DNA of 64,000 bases. It comes from Isoetes taiwanensis. Its lineage: Eukaryota; Streptophyta; Lycopodiopsida; Isoetales; Isoetaceae. The stretch is taken from the NCBI GenBank assembly GCA_021234155.1, contig JAJEKV010000104.1, positions 3,271,985 to 3,335,984 on the forward strand. Reading direction: 5' to 3'. Positions 9,503-21,035 of the stretch are shown here, piece by piece; the stretch's first letter is position 1; each line of letters starts with the position of its first letter. The notes below the pieces were generated by a model. That model was not told where the DNA came from. It saw only the letters and a program-made list of their open reading frames with translations, and did no database searches. The position numbers and the translations under genes are program-made.

Positions 9503-10136
9503 AAATGATTCGGCTTCCCCAAAAGTACTGGTCTTTGATTTGAATGGTGTGCTATGTAGAACGTTACCTAAAGCAATGTTTGAAAAGTCATGGTATGCGC
9601 AACAACCATTTGAGACACGTACCAAATATGTTTACCCGCGCCCTTATCTGAAGGAGATGTTGGACCAGGTCTTCAGTCTGTTTCGTTGTGCAATTTGGTC
9701 ATCTATGGAGCATAGAAATATACAGGATGTTTTGAAAGTAGTGTCTGAGCTAAATAGAGATTGGGCGTCCATCTGGGATCAAAGCAAATGTGCTTCATTC
9801 ACAAACCCTAAAGAACCGACAGGTAAAAAGATATTTGTGAAATGCTTGCGCAACATGATGGATGCCCTAGGTGTTGAGAAAAAGGAAGGCATGATCATGG
9901 TGGATGATGACGCTCTAAAGCGTTGCTTCAATCAGTCACAGTCATTGAATCCGCTATCCTATCATCCTGAAGATTTTGATAAAGATGACTTCCTGCTTCG
10001 TTTTGTTAGTGTCTTGCACGAAATAGCTTCAGGAAAAACGATCGAAGAGATACAAACATTATACCCGCAACTTGATCGAACAGGGGAAATTGACAGGGAC
10101 CTTGAGAAAATCGTTCTAGAAAGGGAACTTTTTTGA
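9503..10136 (+). CDS. locus A exon 5, FCP1/HAD-like domain
   Basis: This exon encodes about 210 residues and ends at TGA 10134-10136. It opens with VLVFDLNGVLC, then YPRPYLKEML, CAIWSSM, WDQSKC and MIMVDDDALK. The order matches plant FCP1/NIF-type HAD proteins of the 'LDLNGxL' group, which resemble the phosphatase domain of FCP1 and TIM50. In active HAD phosphatases the first motif is DxDxT/V. Here the second Asp is Asn, so catalysis is doubtful, as in many plant members. No stop interrupts this exon and it joins exon 4 in phase, so the HAD part looks better preserved than the middle of the gene. A fusion of this domain to a ParB/methyltransferase-like protein is unusual. Confidence 0.7.
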
Positions 10137-10349
10137 TATATATGTATACAGGAAATACACTTTCCAAAAAGTTTTGAATATGAAATATACTTTACACCAA
10201 CCTCTTTCGAATATATATTGTGTTTTTATAGCAGCATTATTGGTTCTGTGTACGTATTGTTTTTTTATATTATGTGTATGGTTTGCTATACTTGCAATAA
10301 TTTGTATGTATATACCGTCAATAATTTAGGTGTGTATAAATAGATATGC

Positions 10350-10610
10350 ATGAAATTGCCAAACCATCGGCTCGGCCTCCGCCTGCTTCTTGTTATTATG
10401 GCACATTCTATTACCTGCAAGATGAACCATGAGGACCTCTGCAGGTGCCGCGAGCTAGAAATAGAACTTGAGGACTGGCTGACTGTCGTTGCTATGAATC
10501 CCGTCCGCTTCTCCTTTGATGTTGTAATCCATCTTATATGGAATCCAGAGCATGGTTTGTTCACGATCGACAGGATCTCAGGAGCGCCTGTCGACGATGA
10601 ATCGGAATAG
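10350..10610 (+). CDS. small unrecognised ORF downstream of locus A
   Basis: An 86-codon frame from ATG 10350 to TAG. The second half (LEIELEDWLTVVAMNP...VIHLIWNPEHGLFTIDRISGAPVDDE) has protein-like composition with an acidic C-terminus. I do not recognise it. A further copy of the locus A palindrome (AAATTGCGCCACGCGCGATTT) lies just after it at 10658-10679, so it may be part of the same unit, perhaps a terminal exon or a small accessory ORF. Confidence 0.3.
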   Translation: MKLPNHRLGLRLLLVIMAHSITCKMNHEDLCRCRELEIELEDWLTVVAMNPVRFSFDVVIHLIWNPEHGLFTIDRISGAPVDDESE

Positions 10611-10657
10611 TTTTTTAAGTTTATGTTTATATTATAATGCATTATTTATGCCAATAA

Positions 10658-11094
10658 AATTGCGCCACGCGCGATTTGAACCACGAAAATCTCTGTTTTG
10701 TAGCAACTTGCTTGCCGTTATTTATTCGTAAAGCACTAAAATTTCAATGTATAGATTTCGTTGTCGTCCGTGATGGTACGAATTAATAAGCAATTTCCTA
10801 CTTTTTATAATGCCAACATTCTGTCATAATATGGGTCATTTGCATCGAATATTTGAATGCCTTTGCATTTCAACACAAAATGCATCTTCCTAGCCCGAAA
10901 ATGAACTCAGTGCAAAAGTGTGGTTAATTCAATATAATGGTCAATAAAAGGCTTATACGGCGCGATTTTGGAATAGACATACCCCAATTTAATTGAATGA
11001 TGGTTAGTTACTAATACCGTTTTGCTCCCGCATGCCATCAGTCAATACCATGCCTTCCAAGGGCAAAAAAGCCAGGTATATCTCAGAACACTAG
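10658..11094. other. non-coding stretch with one locus A palindrome
   Basis: Apart from the palindrome at 10658-10679 and a half site (GGCGCGATTTT) near 10960, I see only AT-rich sequence without open frames or repeats. Confidence 0.5.
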
Positions 11095-11465
11095 CGATAG
11101 ATATTATATCTCCTGGAACATCACCCCAGGACATTCTGGAGATGGGTATTGAACAAGCCTTTGCAGCTGGTAGGGAACATCACCTCGACTAGTGGGTACA
11201 ATACTTGTAGCAGCTATATGATCCACCGGGAGTTCAAGCGGTTGTACCCCCACAGATGGGCCCAACACTGGTCATTATGGAGGCAGATGTAACAATGGGC
11301 CTAGGGCGCCTCGCTAATAGCAAGGCAACATATTTGGATGGCATATAGGCAGAGCTTAAAGTGGGTTGGGCCTACAATGGTGCCTATCCTGACGACATTA
11401 TTTAATAAAGCATTGCAAGAAGGCTTTCCTCCACAGTGGACCACTAGCAAAGTTGTTCCTAAATA
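11095..11465 (+). mobile_element. decayed LINE reverse-transcriptase fragment
   Basis: Similar at the DNA level to about 44615-44960 of the larger LINE. It shares 'tggaacatcaccccagga', then 'cctatcctgac..cattatttaataaagcattgcaagaaggctttcc' and 'gtggaccactagcaaagttgttcc'. It covers the region before and across the N-terminal RT motifs, with frameshifts and deletions, and codes for nothing intact. Confidence 0.65.
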
Positions 11466-13684
11466 CCAATGTTGTTAAAAAACGCATTTTTTATTCATAA
11501 AATACTTTTATAAAAAGTTGTATATATTTAAAATGATTTTTATGTATCTGTACAGTCAATAGTTAAAAAAAAATAAAGGGCCCAAGATATTTTCGTGCAT
11601 GTTTAGGTTTAGGGCAGCGAAATATTCTATGGCAAAAAACTCCTTGCGTGATGCCTCTATAGCCGATCGATTTTGTTATGCTTCATTTTGCATATCATTG
11701 CATCTTTGTAAAGCAAGAAAGCCTTGTGATGTTGAGCATATAATGAAACCTATATATCAGTTGGCCCCTAGACACATTTGTTGCCACAATACATGGTCAA
11801 GCTCTTTCTGCACTAATACTTCATATTGCAACTGCAAGTGAGATGTTATACCTATCAGACATTTATTCCATCACATTGTTCGCGAGCTTTACACGCCTTT
11901 ATGCTGTCCCATCTTCAAGTTGCTGCAACCTATTGCTGTCAAACCTTATACATGATTTGATGCTTAGCTTATTAAGATAAATATTTCTTATTTGCGTTTC
12001 AACTTGTTAACATGTCCAAATTCACAGCAATTGTGGGAAATGAATCATTGCAGAAGATTTTACTATATGTTCTTCTGAATGAGCAAATTCCTTCCTTCCT
12101 TTTCTACTTGCTGCTCTGGTACATCAAATTTTCACAGCATACTATGTGATAGCATTCATATATTGATTGCATCACCCCTTTATTTCTCAGACACTCAAGG
12201 TTGTAGTCTACATCCCCTATGTCATCGTTTGAATTACCTGCAATATATATAGAGTTAAATTAACTTCCAGTGGGGCCCCTTTCTTCAAATAATCTAGACT
12301 ACATGTTCAACTGGCTTATCCAGTTCTTTGGATTTGAAAGATCAGTTGCTCTGAGAGCTTTGGCTATTAAACAAATGTGAACAAGACATGTGCAAGGTAT
12401 GATCTCTATTTTGCAGTAAAGAATGAGAGTGATAGATAAATACCCTTATTGAACTTGGCGGGGTTGGTATTAATGCCAATTATTCTGGAAGCATCAACCA
12501 TTTTTGCACCTATCATAACTTGCATAAAAATAATTATGTCAATAAAATACACATGTGCAATATTACGCTTAATATAAATTGAAAAACTTTAACAGGATGT
12601 CCACTGCAAGTCCAAGTGCACCTAGACCGAACACTGTAATGGCGGACTACTTTCAGTGCCGATACATAACAACAGAGATTGAAGTGCAAAGCACAATAGA
12701 ATCGTATATCCTTCCCAACATGTAACATTTGTGTGATAGAGCGGAGTGTGAGTACTTTTTAATTCGAACTTCTCCAGCTTGAGGAGTTTCCTGGAAAAAG
12801 TGAAGAAATCGAAAATTCCATCTTAAACACTTTGATCTTGCAACTGTACATAACTTGTCGCAGCGAATAAACTGCTTGAAAATAAGAAAGGCAACTGCGC
12901 AACATACAGGAGGATTGAATCTATCAGACAAATACTAGAAATTAAGCAAGACAAGGTCAATGAGCAACAACGCACTATATCATGGTCTCGCATCCCATTA
13001 ATATATGGGAAGCATGGGTCATGCTTCCACATTTGGCATATGTATGCACTAAGGTATTTGCTACAACTCTCCAGTTCATGCTCCTTTTTGGCAAGTCAAG
13101 GGTGGATAGCTATAGTCTTCTCTAGGCAGTTTATTTTACCCTGAACTCACATGCTTTCTTCCTTTTCTGCATAATGGGCAGATGCTTCCAGTACGACAAT
13201 GTTTGTTTCAACATATCCTGTGCAAATCTTTTGGTTGTACAGTAAGTATAGGCACACAGAGCACACATCTCTAATTGGACAATGATGTTTGAAAAATATC
13301 CAAAATGTGAGTATCTCTGCACCATTATTTAGTAAGATGTTTGTTCAATAATATACCATTTAACATTATCTATGTTTTAGTGTTTAGTGATGCTTCAATT
13401 CCTAGAAGTTTCTGACGCATGTAATACAAATCTGGCGCTTTTGTATCAACAGTTCAGGACCAAGGTGCATATGTGTACACCTGCAATGCCAATAGTTGCA
13501 TTATACATTATCTTTTATTTTGATCCACTATACCTATGAATCTACAAATGGGCATATGTCTAAGCCTGCGATGTTTCTGAGAGTAGCATGCCAATGGCTG
13601 CATTATACATAATATTACTTTTCTATTTTGATCTGCCATGCCTATAAATCTACAAAGCAGACCTAAGTTGCATATCTAGCATAA
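11466..13684. other. non-coding intergenic DNA
   Basis: AT-rich sequence with short frames only. A possible exon-like ORF (MSTASPSAPRPNT..., about 12596-12724) follows a TTTAACAG acceptor-like site but has no partner exon or recognisable domain. I see no RNA gene or clear repeat. Confidence 0.4.
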
Positions 13685-13815
13685 TGACAGGGGGTCATTT
13701 TTGTGTTTTTGTACGATATTTACAAAGGTTTTTCTATGATTTCATTGCCGTATTCATCTTGGTGTACTGAACAGTATTTCTAGAGTGCCGCTTATCTTGA
13801 CCATTCATTTTTTAT
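13685..13815 (+). repeat. dispersed repeat, copy 1 (partner at 62910-63030)
   Basis: Shares with 62910-63030 the order 'ttttgtgtttttgtacg / tttcctatgatttc / gtattcat / ctagagtgc / accattg'. It is likely one end of a MITE-type element. I could not define both termini. Confidence 0.5.
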
Positions 13816-13944
13816 GAGAAGCAGCATCGTACGGTCACGATTAAATTTGTAATGTTTTTAGCACTTAAGTTTTCTTAAAAAGGTTTGGAATTGGGCATGC
13901 AGCCATCGAGGCCCTATGTAGTTAGGGTTTTTTTTTTGTTTGAA

Positions 13945-14702
13945 ATGGAAGCAAAGCACGGCAAGGTTTATGTTTCTGCCAAACCCGAGATGCCCTGCCT
14001 GGGGATGCCCAAGGCCGTTGAGTTGAGGAGGTCTCGTTTGGGCCTTCTTTGCATTCTCCCAGGTCTCTCTCGCTTTCAAAACCTGGGGTGTGAGGTAAGC
14101 ACAATTTTGTGCCCTTGAGCTAATCGGGTCTACAATTTTTCCTACGATTTGGAGATTGGCATTTTGGGTTATCTGTCCGGTTCTTGAGGATTCGGCGGAT
14201 TTCTTGGCATGTAAGCCACGAAGATGATCGAGGCTTTTCCATTCTATTCTATTATCCATCAAAATATTGTGTGTTCAGAAAGATATTTGCTTGCTGTTGA
14301 TTTGTGGCAGAGGTGATGCTCTTGATTACAGCAGATGAAGAATAAATTCTCTTTATGAATTAAGTAGTTATCTTTGGCCCATCTTATTTGGTCGATGAGT
14401 TGTGGATGGGGTTTTTTATCTTTGGAGGTGCAAACTATATCTTTGAGAAGCAATGAGATTCGGAATCGATGTATCCATATAGGCAGTGATAAAATATCTG
14501 AAACATCTCTTTAGAATATGTAAGAAAATGCGACTTCTGTTAGAGGTCATCCATCTCATGCATCCTTTTTCTTGATATTTTGTTATAGGTGTCTAAAGGA
14601 GTAGTTGAGAAGGCAAAGCCGGAACGATATGGAACGACATGGCCATCCGGGATCCCGGTTGCCATGCTACTTCTCAAGCATTGCCATATCACGCATTGCT
14701 AG
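13945..14702 (+). CDS. possible small two-exon gene, unknown product
   Basis: ATG at 13945 opens a 50-codon exon (MEAKHGKVYVSAKPEMP...QNLGCE) that ends at TGTGAG|GTAAGC, a strong donor. After a 494-bp intron ending TTGTTATAG, a second exon (14589-14702) continues in phase, VSKGVVEKAKPERYGTTWPSG..., and stops at TAG, for about 87 residues. The basic, Pro-containing product has no domain I know. The region is GC-richer than its surroundings, which fits an exon. It may instead be a gene fragment or a non-coding transcript. Confidence 0.3.
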
Positions 14703-17345
14703 ATATTCTAAGGGTTTTATGCTATCAATGGTTTCTTGCGGACACCACCTGTTAGCCTTCTCGCAGATTTTATATTTGGAAATGCCATGCTTGTTCTCAA
14801 GCATTGCCTCCAATTATGGTTACAAATTAGGTCCTAAATCCCCGGGAGGAGACCATAATGTTGTTAATCTTACAACATTTGAAGCCATTGAGAAGCTAGC
14901 AGGTTGTATACACATTATGTGTTCATCTCAATTTCATGTCTGCACTCTTTTTACTCGCAATATGTGCTGGCAAGAGAAAGCTTGTTGCATATTAAAGACT
15001 TATGGATTCACACACAATCTGTTCAAGTTACGCCATTTTATAACAAAGATATTTGCATATATTTGAGTGGCCTTTGCTATGCAATGCAAGAAATATTCAT
15101 CCAAATTTTGGTATACTGAGGCAAGGCAACTGCAAGGCACACTTTGTAATAGAAGTGAGACTGTGGCAAACGCTCCAAACAGATGCATGTACATAGTGGT
15201 GTGGACATGTATGGCATGTATAGAAACATGCAGGAAGCGCATGAACCTCATAATGTATTTATTTCTATTCATGTTTTTATTACATGCAATATTGTACTTG
15301 GAACAAGGTTATTTTGCACCTGGAGATATATATATTTGGAATTTGCTGCTCCTCAAAATTTAACTACGTTCTCTTTTCTTAGGGCCCGAAGGGCCCAAAA
15401 ATTTTTTATATGTATATAACATCCACCATTGGCAATAATTAACAAAACCATTATATCCTACATGTTAAAATTAAAATCCCCCTTGGACCCCCTTTGGTTT
15501 GGGTGCATATTCACACGGGGGGTCACGTAGGGCAGCGAGAGCCCTTAAATTATATTACACACGTATGAAATTGACACCATATAATATATTAACTCAAATC
15601 TTATAGTATTTCGCACACCTGCATATACCGTATATAAAAATTTGTACAAGAATACCCCATAAACGAGGATCGCTATCTACGGTCCACATCAAGGAATATA
15701 AGGCATATCAGGATATATCACAAGATCATACTAGACCCAACTCCGAATACGCTGAATAAACAGAGTAATGCTCATCTTACTCCTTATTAACAGTTTTGGA
15801 TTTCCATTCTGGAGTGCAGAAGGATACCCATTTTCCCTTTGCATTTCTTACTGGACTTCATAAGTGTGAAACGGATTTTCTTCTACAAGTTATAGCATCA
15901 AAGGTCACATCTACAGCCATCCCACTGTGTGAATACTCTTGCAACTCTTCTGCTGGATCAATCCAAAGTTGTGTGTACAAAGTTCCATCAACAGACTCGG
16001 CAGTGAAGATTGCAGTTTAGAACCTCCCTTACCTGCGTGCAATGTGCTATATAAATGCAACTTTCCAGTGTACACTATCTTTCCAATTCTGGCCTTAGAA
16101 ATACCTTTAATAGGATCTATAGAACTCCTTAGCTCAATTGCTTTGGCTTCTGGGGTGCTATTTGAATCAGTGGGAGTCATAAAAGGTTCAGTGGCAATCA
16201 GGGTAATCTCTTGAAGGTTTGTTGAAAGTTGGCCAGCAAACGATTAAAATCACGGGGCTTTATAACTAGGTGACTTGGTAGCATACTGCGATCAACTGCC
16301 ACATGCTACATCTCGGCATCATAGTTATATGAAATCCAATAAGTCTTCCTTAGGCCTACAAGCAAGTCCAAATAATTGTCATTTGCAAGCAGATAAATGG
16401 TGTTGCTTGAAATTTAATCCTGAGAATGCCACTATTCCCTGTCTTTGGCTCATTGGCAATGTGAAGGAAGCTGCTTAGGTCACAATGTGGAAGCTTCTTT
16501 CATTTGTAGTATTTGATGAAGTTAATTCATGTCTGAATCTTTCAGGGATGAATAGTAAGATAACTTATGAGAAAGGCAGGATGAAAATATTTGAATATGT
16601 AGCAAAATAACAAGGGGTTCTAGGAAGGAAGGAAGGAAGGAAAAAAATTTTAACGTCCACGGAACCCAATCGGGTTATGGGACCAAGTACATAAGGGACC
16701 GAAGTCCTGGACCGAAGTCCAAACAAGAACATGGGCCGAAGCCCTTAAACCAAAGCACAACGTGAGCTAGAACACAACCATCATGACCCGGATTAAAAAC
16801 CACCTGGGAAAAAACTGTTGCCAGGATGACTATGGCTGCTCACCGATCCAAAAATCCATGTTGTTGCACAAGCAACAAGCATACCTTCATACCTCCAGCA
16901 GGCAAAGCTTCACCAAGCAACTCCGAACCGTAACCTCTTCACAACTGGGTGCTGGAAAACAGACGCCCCCAACGCCAATCGCCCAGACACGCAGGGAAGG
17001 CGGCGCTCAGAAAAACCGCTCAGGGAAATCGCCCATCGGAGGTGCCTCCTCACCCATCCACCAGCCCTGCGCCAAGGCGCCAGCACCCCCAGGTATGCGC
17101 GCAGGCGGACATCCACTCAGGCACACACAGGGGCGCCATCCTTCACTGCCGCTGCTCCAACGCCATCCATCACTGCATCCGCTCGGGCAGGCCTCAGGCA
17201 GCGCCTCAGGCAGGCGCCAGGCGCCAGGCGGAAAGGCAAACCTTAAGGGCGGGGATTTGATATGGATGTAAAAAAATCAAATCCTGAAACCATAGACCAT
17301 ATATCCCGAAAACAATTGAATGGGTTGTTATAAAAAATATTATAG
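14703..17345. other. non-coding stretch, low-complexity and GC-rich tract
   Basis: No gene found. Short frames at 14904-15420 overlap in several registers and look accidental. A GGAA microsatellite lies at 16626-16641, and a CG-rich, Pro/Arg-coding-in-all-frames tract at 16950-17250 could be old retroelement or CpG-island sequence. Minus-strand frames at 15911-16180 are not recognisable. Confidence 0.4.
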
Positions 17346-17349
17346 ATTC

Positions 17350-17520
17350 AAGATAAAAAATGATCACATTAGCTCACTGGGTATATTGGTTAAAATAGTC
17401 TTATTAGGACATTGAGTTATTTTGGTAGAGGTTCGAGCCCCCGTATTTCATATCCAAAAATCTTAGGCAAAGCTGTATATAGGTTCGATATTCCCTCAAA
17501 ACCTTAGGCGAGCTCGTATT
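17350..17520 (+). mobile_element. tRNA-derived SINE-like unit
   Basis: The words TAGCTCACTGGG (A-box-like) and GGTTCGAGCCCCC (B-box-like) lie about 60 bp apart in the order and spacing of an RNA polymerase III promoter. They lie in sequence that does not form a full tRNA cloverleaf. This is the usual head of a plant SINE. The 3' end is unclear. A second, diverged 'cttaggcaaagctgtatataggttcga' segment follows. Confidence 0.45.
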
Positions 17521-18191
17521 TCATAGTTCAAAATCATAGGCTCCTCTAATCATAAATGACTATAAGCGAAACGAGAGTTGCCCAGGTGCCCCAACATACA
17601 ATCTGGGTCGTAGGATCGGTGAATGACGATTGTGGTAGTCCAGGTGCATCTGGTTTAGAATATGTAGTAAATAGAAAACATGAAACAACACTAGAAACAA
17701 ACCTTCCAATCAAGAAAATCACAGTAGAACATTACCCAATCTTTGTTATTTCTTCCATATGAATCTTTCTTGGTCACTCCCTTCTATTCAATGCCATCCT
17801 GCAGGAATGTAAAAGCACTTCAATCTCAAACTGAACATGTAAAAGCAAAGATAACTTATAGACTTATCTATAAAGCTATCGTCTATAAGGAAGCCCAAAA
17901 ATGTTGAAAATAGTATAGATCCAGTGCATAAATTTAGCTCCGCAAAACTAAAACATCAAAGAAGGATTGGTTTGGGATAGATAATAGGTAACTCTGAGTT
18001 ACTCGAGATTCTAAAGCCTTATATTTATCATCACTTTGGAGTCATCGGAGAATGCTTTGGAAGCATCTTTGCTGGAGGTAGAACGGTGTCATATGGCAAT
18101 GCACTTTTCAACGGCATTAAGCTTGGATGCAAAGAGGGTATGACATTCTAATCATTTAAACTGAGGAAATAATCTAGCAACTTAATCTAAA

Positions 18192-18639
18192 TTTTTTTTT
18201 TGTTGAAGGACGTCAGACTTTATTCAATCAAAGAGTCAAATACAAGTATAAATGCAGAGACAGGAATAAAATCTCAGCGGATAAGCGGAGACCCACCGAG
18301 TGAAGCAACCTGCCTAAGCATAAGAGTGCACATCCAAAAACTCCTCAAAAATCAATCGCCTCTTGCGAGGGGCAAGTGAAGAACAATGATACGACTTTAC
18401 AATGTAACCTTGAGCTTCTTGGAGAACACGATTATCTGCCACATCCAGACCTTTGAAGATTACCAATCTTCGTCTTTTCCAGATAGTCCAAAGCAACCAT
18501 CCTGCTGCTAGATGAAAAGCCTGGCCTTGTAACTCTGTCCAGGTACTTGGGTAAATTGCCAAAAGCAGTTGTTGACTTGTTAGTGAAACCTGAAAAAGGG
18601 AAAACAACCAGTCCCATACCTGTCTAAGGTGTTCACACT
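18192..18639 (-). mobile_element. 5'-truncated LINE insertion with target duplication
   Basis: The insert is flanked by TTAATCTAAA (18182-18191 and 18640-18649). It starts on its own strand at 18639 and ends in a poly(A) run (T-run at 18192-18201 on plus). The minus-strand frame 18314-18607 encodes the C-terminal tail of a plant LINE ORF2, including the WLLWTIWKRRRLVIFKG motif typical of the end of that protein after the zf-RVT region. It is a classic target-primed, 5'-truncated insertion. Confidence 0.8.
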
Positions 18640-19171
18640 TTAATCTAAAATTTTGATTGAAACGGAAACTTCTAGAGTCTCTGTGTCATAGATAAAGGTA
18701 TATGATGAACGAGTTGAACTAGAAGATGCATTCTAGAGACACCATAAACAATCTAATTCAAACATTGACCAGATCGTTGAAATCCTATCTCCACAATCGA
18801 ATCTTTTGGACTTTGAAAAAATTACGAATGGCCAGAATGCCGCACCAATTCAATTTGTGTTCTCTAGAGATCAACTCGATTACGAATTTTGCCAGGCGCG
18901 GTCATAACTTCTTAAGGCGGCATATGAACACTCCAGAATTTCCTTGAATTTTTATGACCATAGATGAAATCCAACGATTTAAGGCTCTCCACATGCACAA
19001 AAATCCTAGCTGGCTGCAATGTAGACAGCCTCAAATTGCTTCAAAATCTCAACTTCTGTTTGTGCAAACATGCGAAAAAATAAAAATTGTTTGATCAAAC
19101 CAAACTCTGCAACCAAGCATGTATTTAGGCCAATTCAAGGAGAACATTTGCGTGCAGTGGAAGAGTGCCCT

Positions 19172-21035
19172 AATTTTTTTTTTTGAAGAACTGTGTCAGC
19201 AATATATTAAAAGAATGATAATGTTACAAAGCAAGTGAGGAGGAAGGAGAACTGCCCCAAAGAGACAGTGATACCTCGACACTCCACAACAACTGCAACT
19301 CTACTGATGTACAAACTGGCCATCACCATCTACCACACCCAAGAAATCCCGCCAAATGGAAAACTTCCGCTCTACTAATCCCCGAACACCAAAAGCTTTG
19401 AAATAGCTTGTACACGAGTCGAGGAATCGAGAGAGGCCGCAGTCAATGAATCCCCCGAAAGATCCACAACCGCCCGCTTCCAAATCAACCACACCAACCA
19501 AGCCACGCGCCGATGCAAGGCTTCTGCCGCATCTGGCGGCCAAGCACCGAGGATATACATGAAGCGGCAATTGTTGGCTATTCAATCTCACGAAAACGAG
19601 CCACGACCCAATCCCGTGGCAACCCGCAAGTGAGGGCATAAAACCGCACAATGCTCCACGGTCTCACGATGAAGGCCACAACAAGGGCAAAGAGGGCTCA
19701 CACCCGCCTAAAAGCCGACTCACAAGGACATTCACCCCGATGGCGGTGCACCACCACCCACGAAGCACCTGAACCTTCGGTGGGGAAGTGAGCTCCATGT
19801 CCACGCCCAAACCGAAGCGCCATCGAGAACCCGGAAGCTGCGAGACCACTTGCCCGAAGGGGCGAGTGTCATGAATAGCCAACACCCTGGTAACAAGACC
19901 GCACAAAACAAGAAGATACAACATCCGGATGAACCTTCCAAACCTGCACCACCACATCACCCCGAGGGACTATAGGTATGTGTAGCGGAATACTCCCGCC
20001 ACTTGTTCCCGATAGCCCCAGCATCGCCCTTCAGGTAAAGCGAGCTCGAAAGAACTCCCACGGCTAGCCGACCATCCCAATACCAATCCTCCAAGGTGAG
20101 CACAACGGCTTCGCCTCCAACGGCCCCAAGGTCCGAGCATGCACGCGGCGTGACCAAGGGCAAGTACGCCTAGGGGTAGAGGAACCCACAAGAAAGGAGA
20201 AGAGTGGTGATAAACCGAGGCATAATCTAGGCGGGAAGAGCACACGCATGCGTGATACCAAGCCCGCAACACCCCCGTGAGAAAAGGGGATGCATGTGGG
20301 AAAGGCCGGAGACCATACAACGATGCCCGTGGCAACTCTACATGCACGACGACTTTCCAAATGCCACACAATGGCTAAGAGATTGCCACAATAGTGCCGC
20401 ACTGTGAGAAGATGCTCCATCCCCGCAGAATGCTCCAAATAAACTTAGAGACCAACACCTTACTATGCAAAGCATTGCCAAATCCGGAATGGCCAAGCCC
20501 CCATCCTCCCGGGCGGAGACACTTCCACCAAGCCACTTTAACAACCCCCCTTCATCATCCCCCCCCCACACAAAATTTGAACAATCTTATCCAAAGCCCA
20601 GTATCTTACCCTCGAGCTAACATCGCAGATCTTTGTATACACATGAGTGCTACAAAGTCTTGACTTGGCAATAGTGATCCTACCCGCCATGGACAACTTG
20701 CTACCCTTCCACCAATTGAGGTGTTTTACGCAACCCCCCGCAAAATCTCATCCCACACCCTCCCCATGGAAACATCCCCTCCAAAGGGAATACCCAACAG
20801 CTTAGTACACACATTACCTGGAAGCACCTTCCAAGGGAATAGAGCCAAACAAGGGGGAGGCGGAGTCAACTGGGCCCATAATGCGGAGCATTTGCCCCAA
20901 TTCAGAAGAATGCCTGAGGCCAAGGAGAAAGTATCCAGCAAACCCTTCACATTCCGCAAATTCCTCTCTTCTGCCACCAAGAAGAGAAAAGTGTCATCGG
21001 CGAACTGGTTAATTTTGCATGAACATCAAAATAAT
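19172..21035 (-). mobile_element. 5'-truncated LINE (zf-RVT family), minus strand
   Basis: A T-run at 19172-19182 marks the poly(A) tail. Reading leftwards from 21035, the frames begin with NQFADDTLFFLVAEERN, the catalytic FADD block of a non-LTR reverse transcriptase. They continue with GILLNWGKCSALW and the plant LINE C-terminal region down to ..FSIWRDFLGVVDG. Several frameshifts split it. Only RT domain 5 onward survives. A related, plus-strand copy lies at 48283-49554, sharing for example LYGLRPFPHASPFLTGVLRAW. Confidence 0.8.

Larger units (their letters stand above)
4891..10136 (+). pseudogene. locus A: ParB-like / degenerate DNA methyltransferase-like / HAD fusion
   Basis: A multi-exon gene with readable exons at 4891-5017, 5697-5944, about 6001-6859, 7328-9314 and 9503-10136. 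Several junctions are GT-AG and keep phase (exons 1-2, 3-4 and 4-5). The product order is: basic Gly/Arg N-terminus, ParB-like domain, linker, methyltransferase-like domain, acidic linker, FCP1/HAD-like domain. It aligns by eye along most of its length with locus B (58727-62288), so the two are paralogues. It is broken by in-frame stops at about 7959 and 8526 and by frame changes near 6430, 6680, 6765 and 8980. The exon 2-3 junction does not join in phase. Either it is a recent pseudogene or the assembly has small indels. The introns carry a GC-rich palindrome family listed separately. Confidence 0.7.

Noticed and set aside
11020-11045. GCTCCCG word as a right end of a locus A transposon
   Set aside because: It resembles the locus B end over a few bases only, and no inverted partner was found left of 4891. 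Locus A boundaries remain unknown.
12596-12724. Exon-like ORF MSTASPSAPRPNT...
   Set aside because: No partner exon, no donor at its end and no recognisable domain.
15911-16214. Opposing 89- and 91-codon ORFs
   Set aside because: They are mutual shadows on opposite strands with no family match.
16783-17271. 162-codon Pro/Arg-rich ORF
   Set aside because: Open in several frames because the tract is GC-rich. No domain, no splice or start context.
19664-20571. Overlapping minus-strand ORFs as separate genes
   Set aside because: All are frames of one decayed LINE ORF2 in the same place, and the plus-strand copy at 48 kb confirms this.
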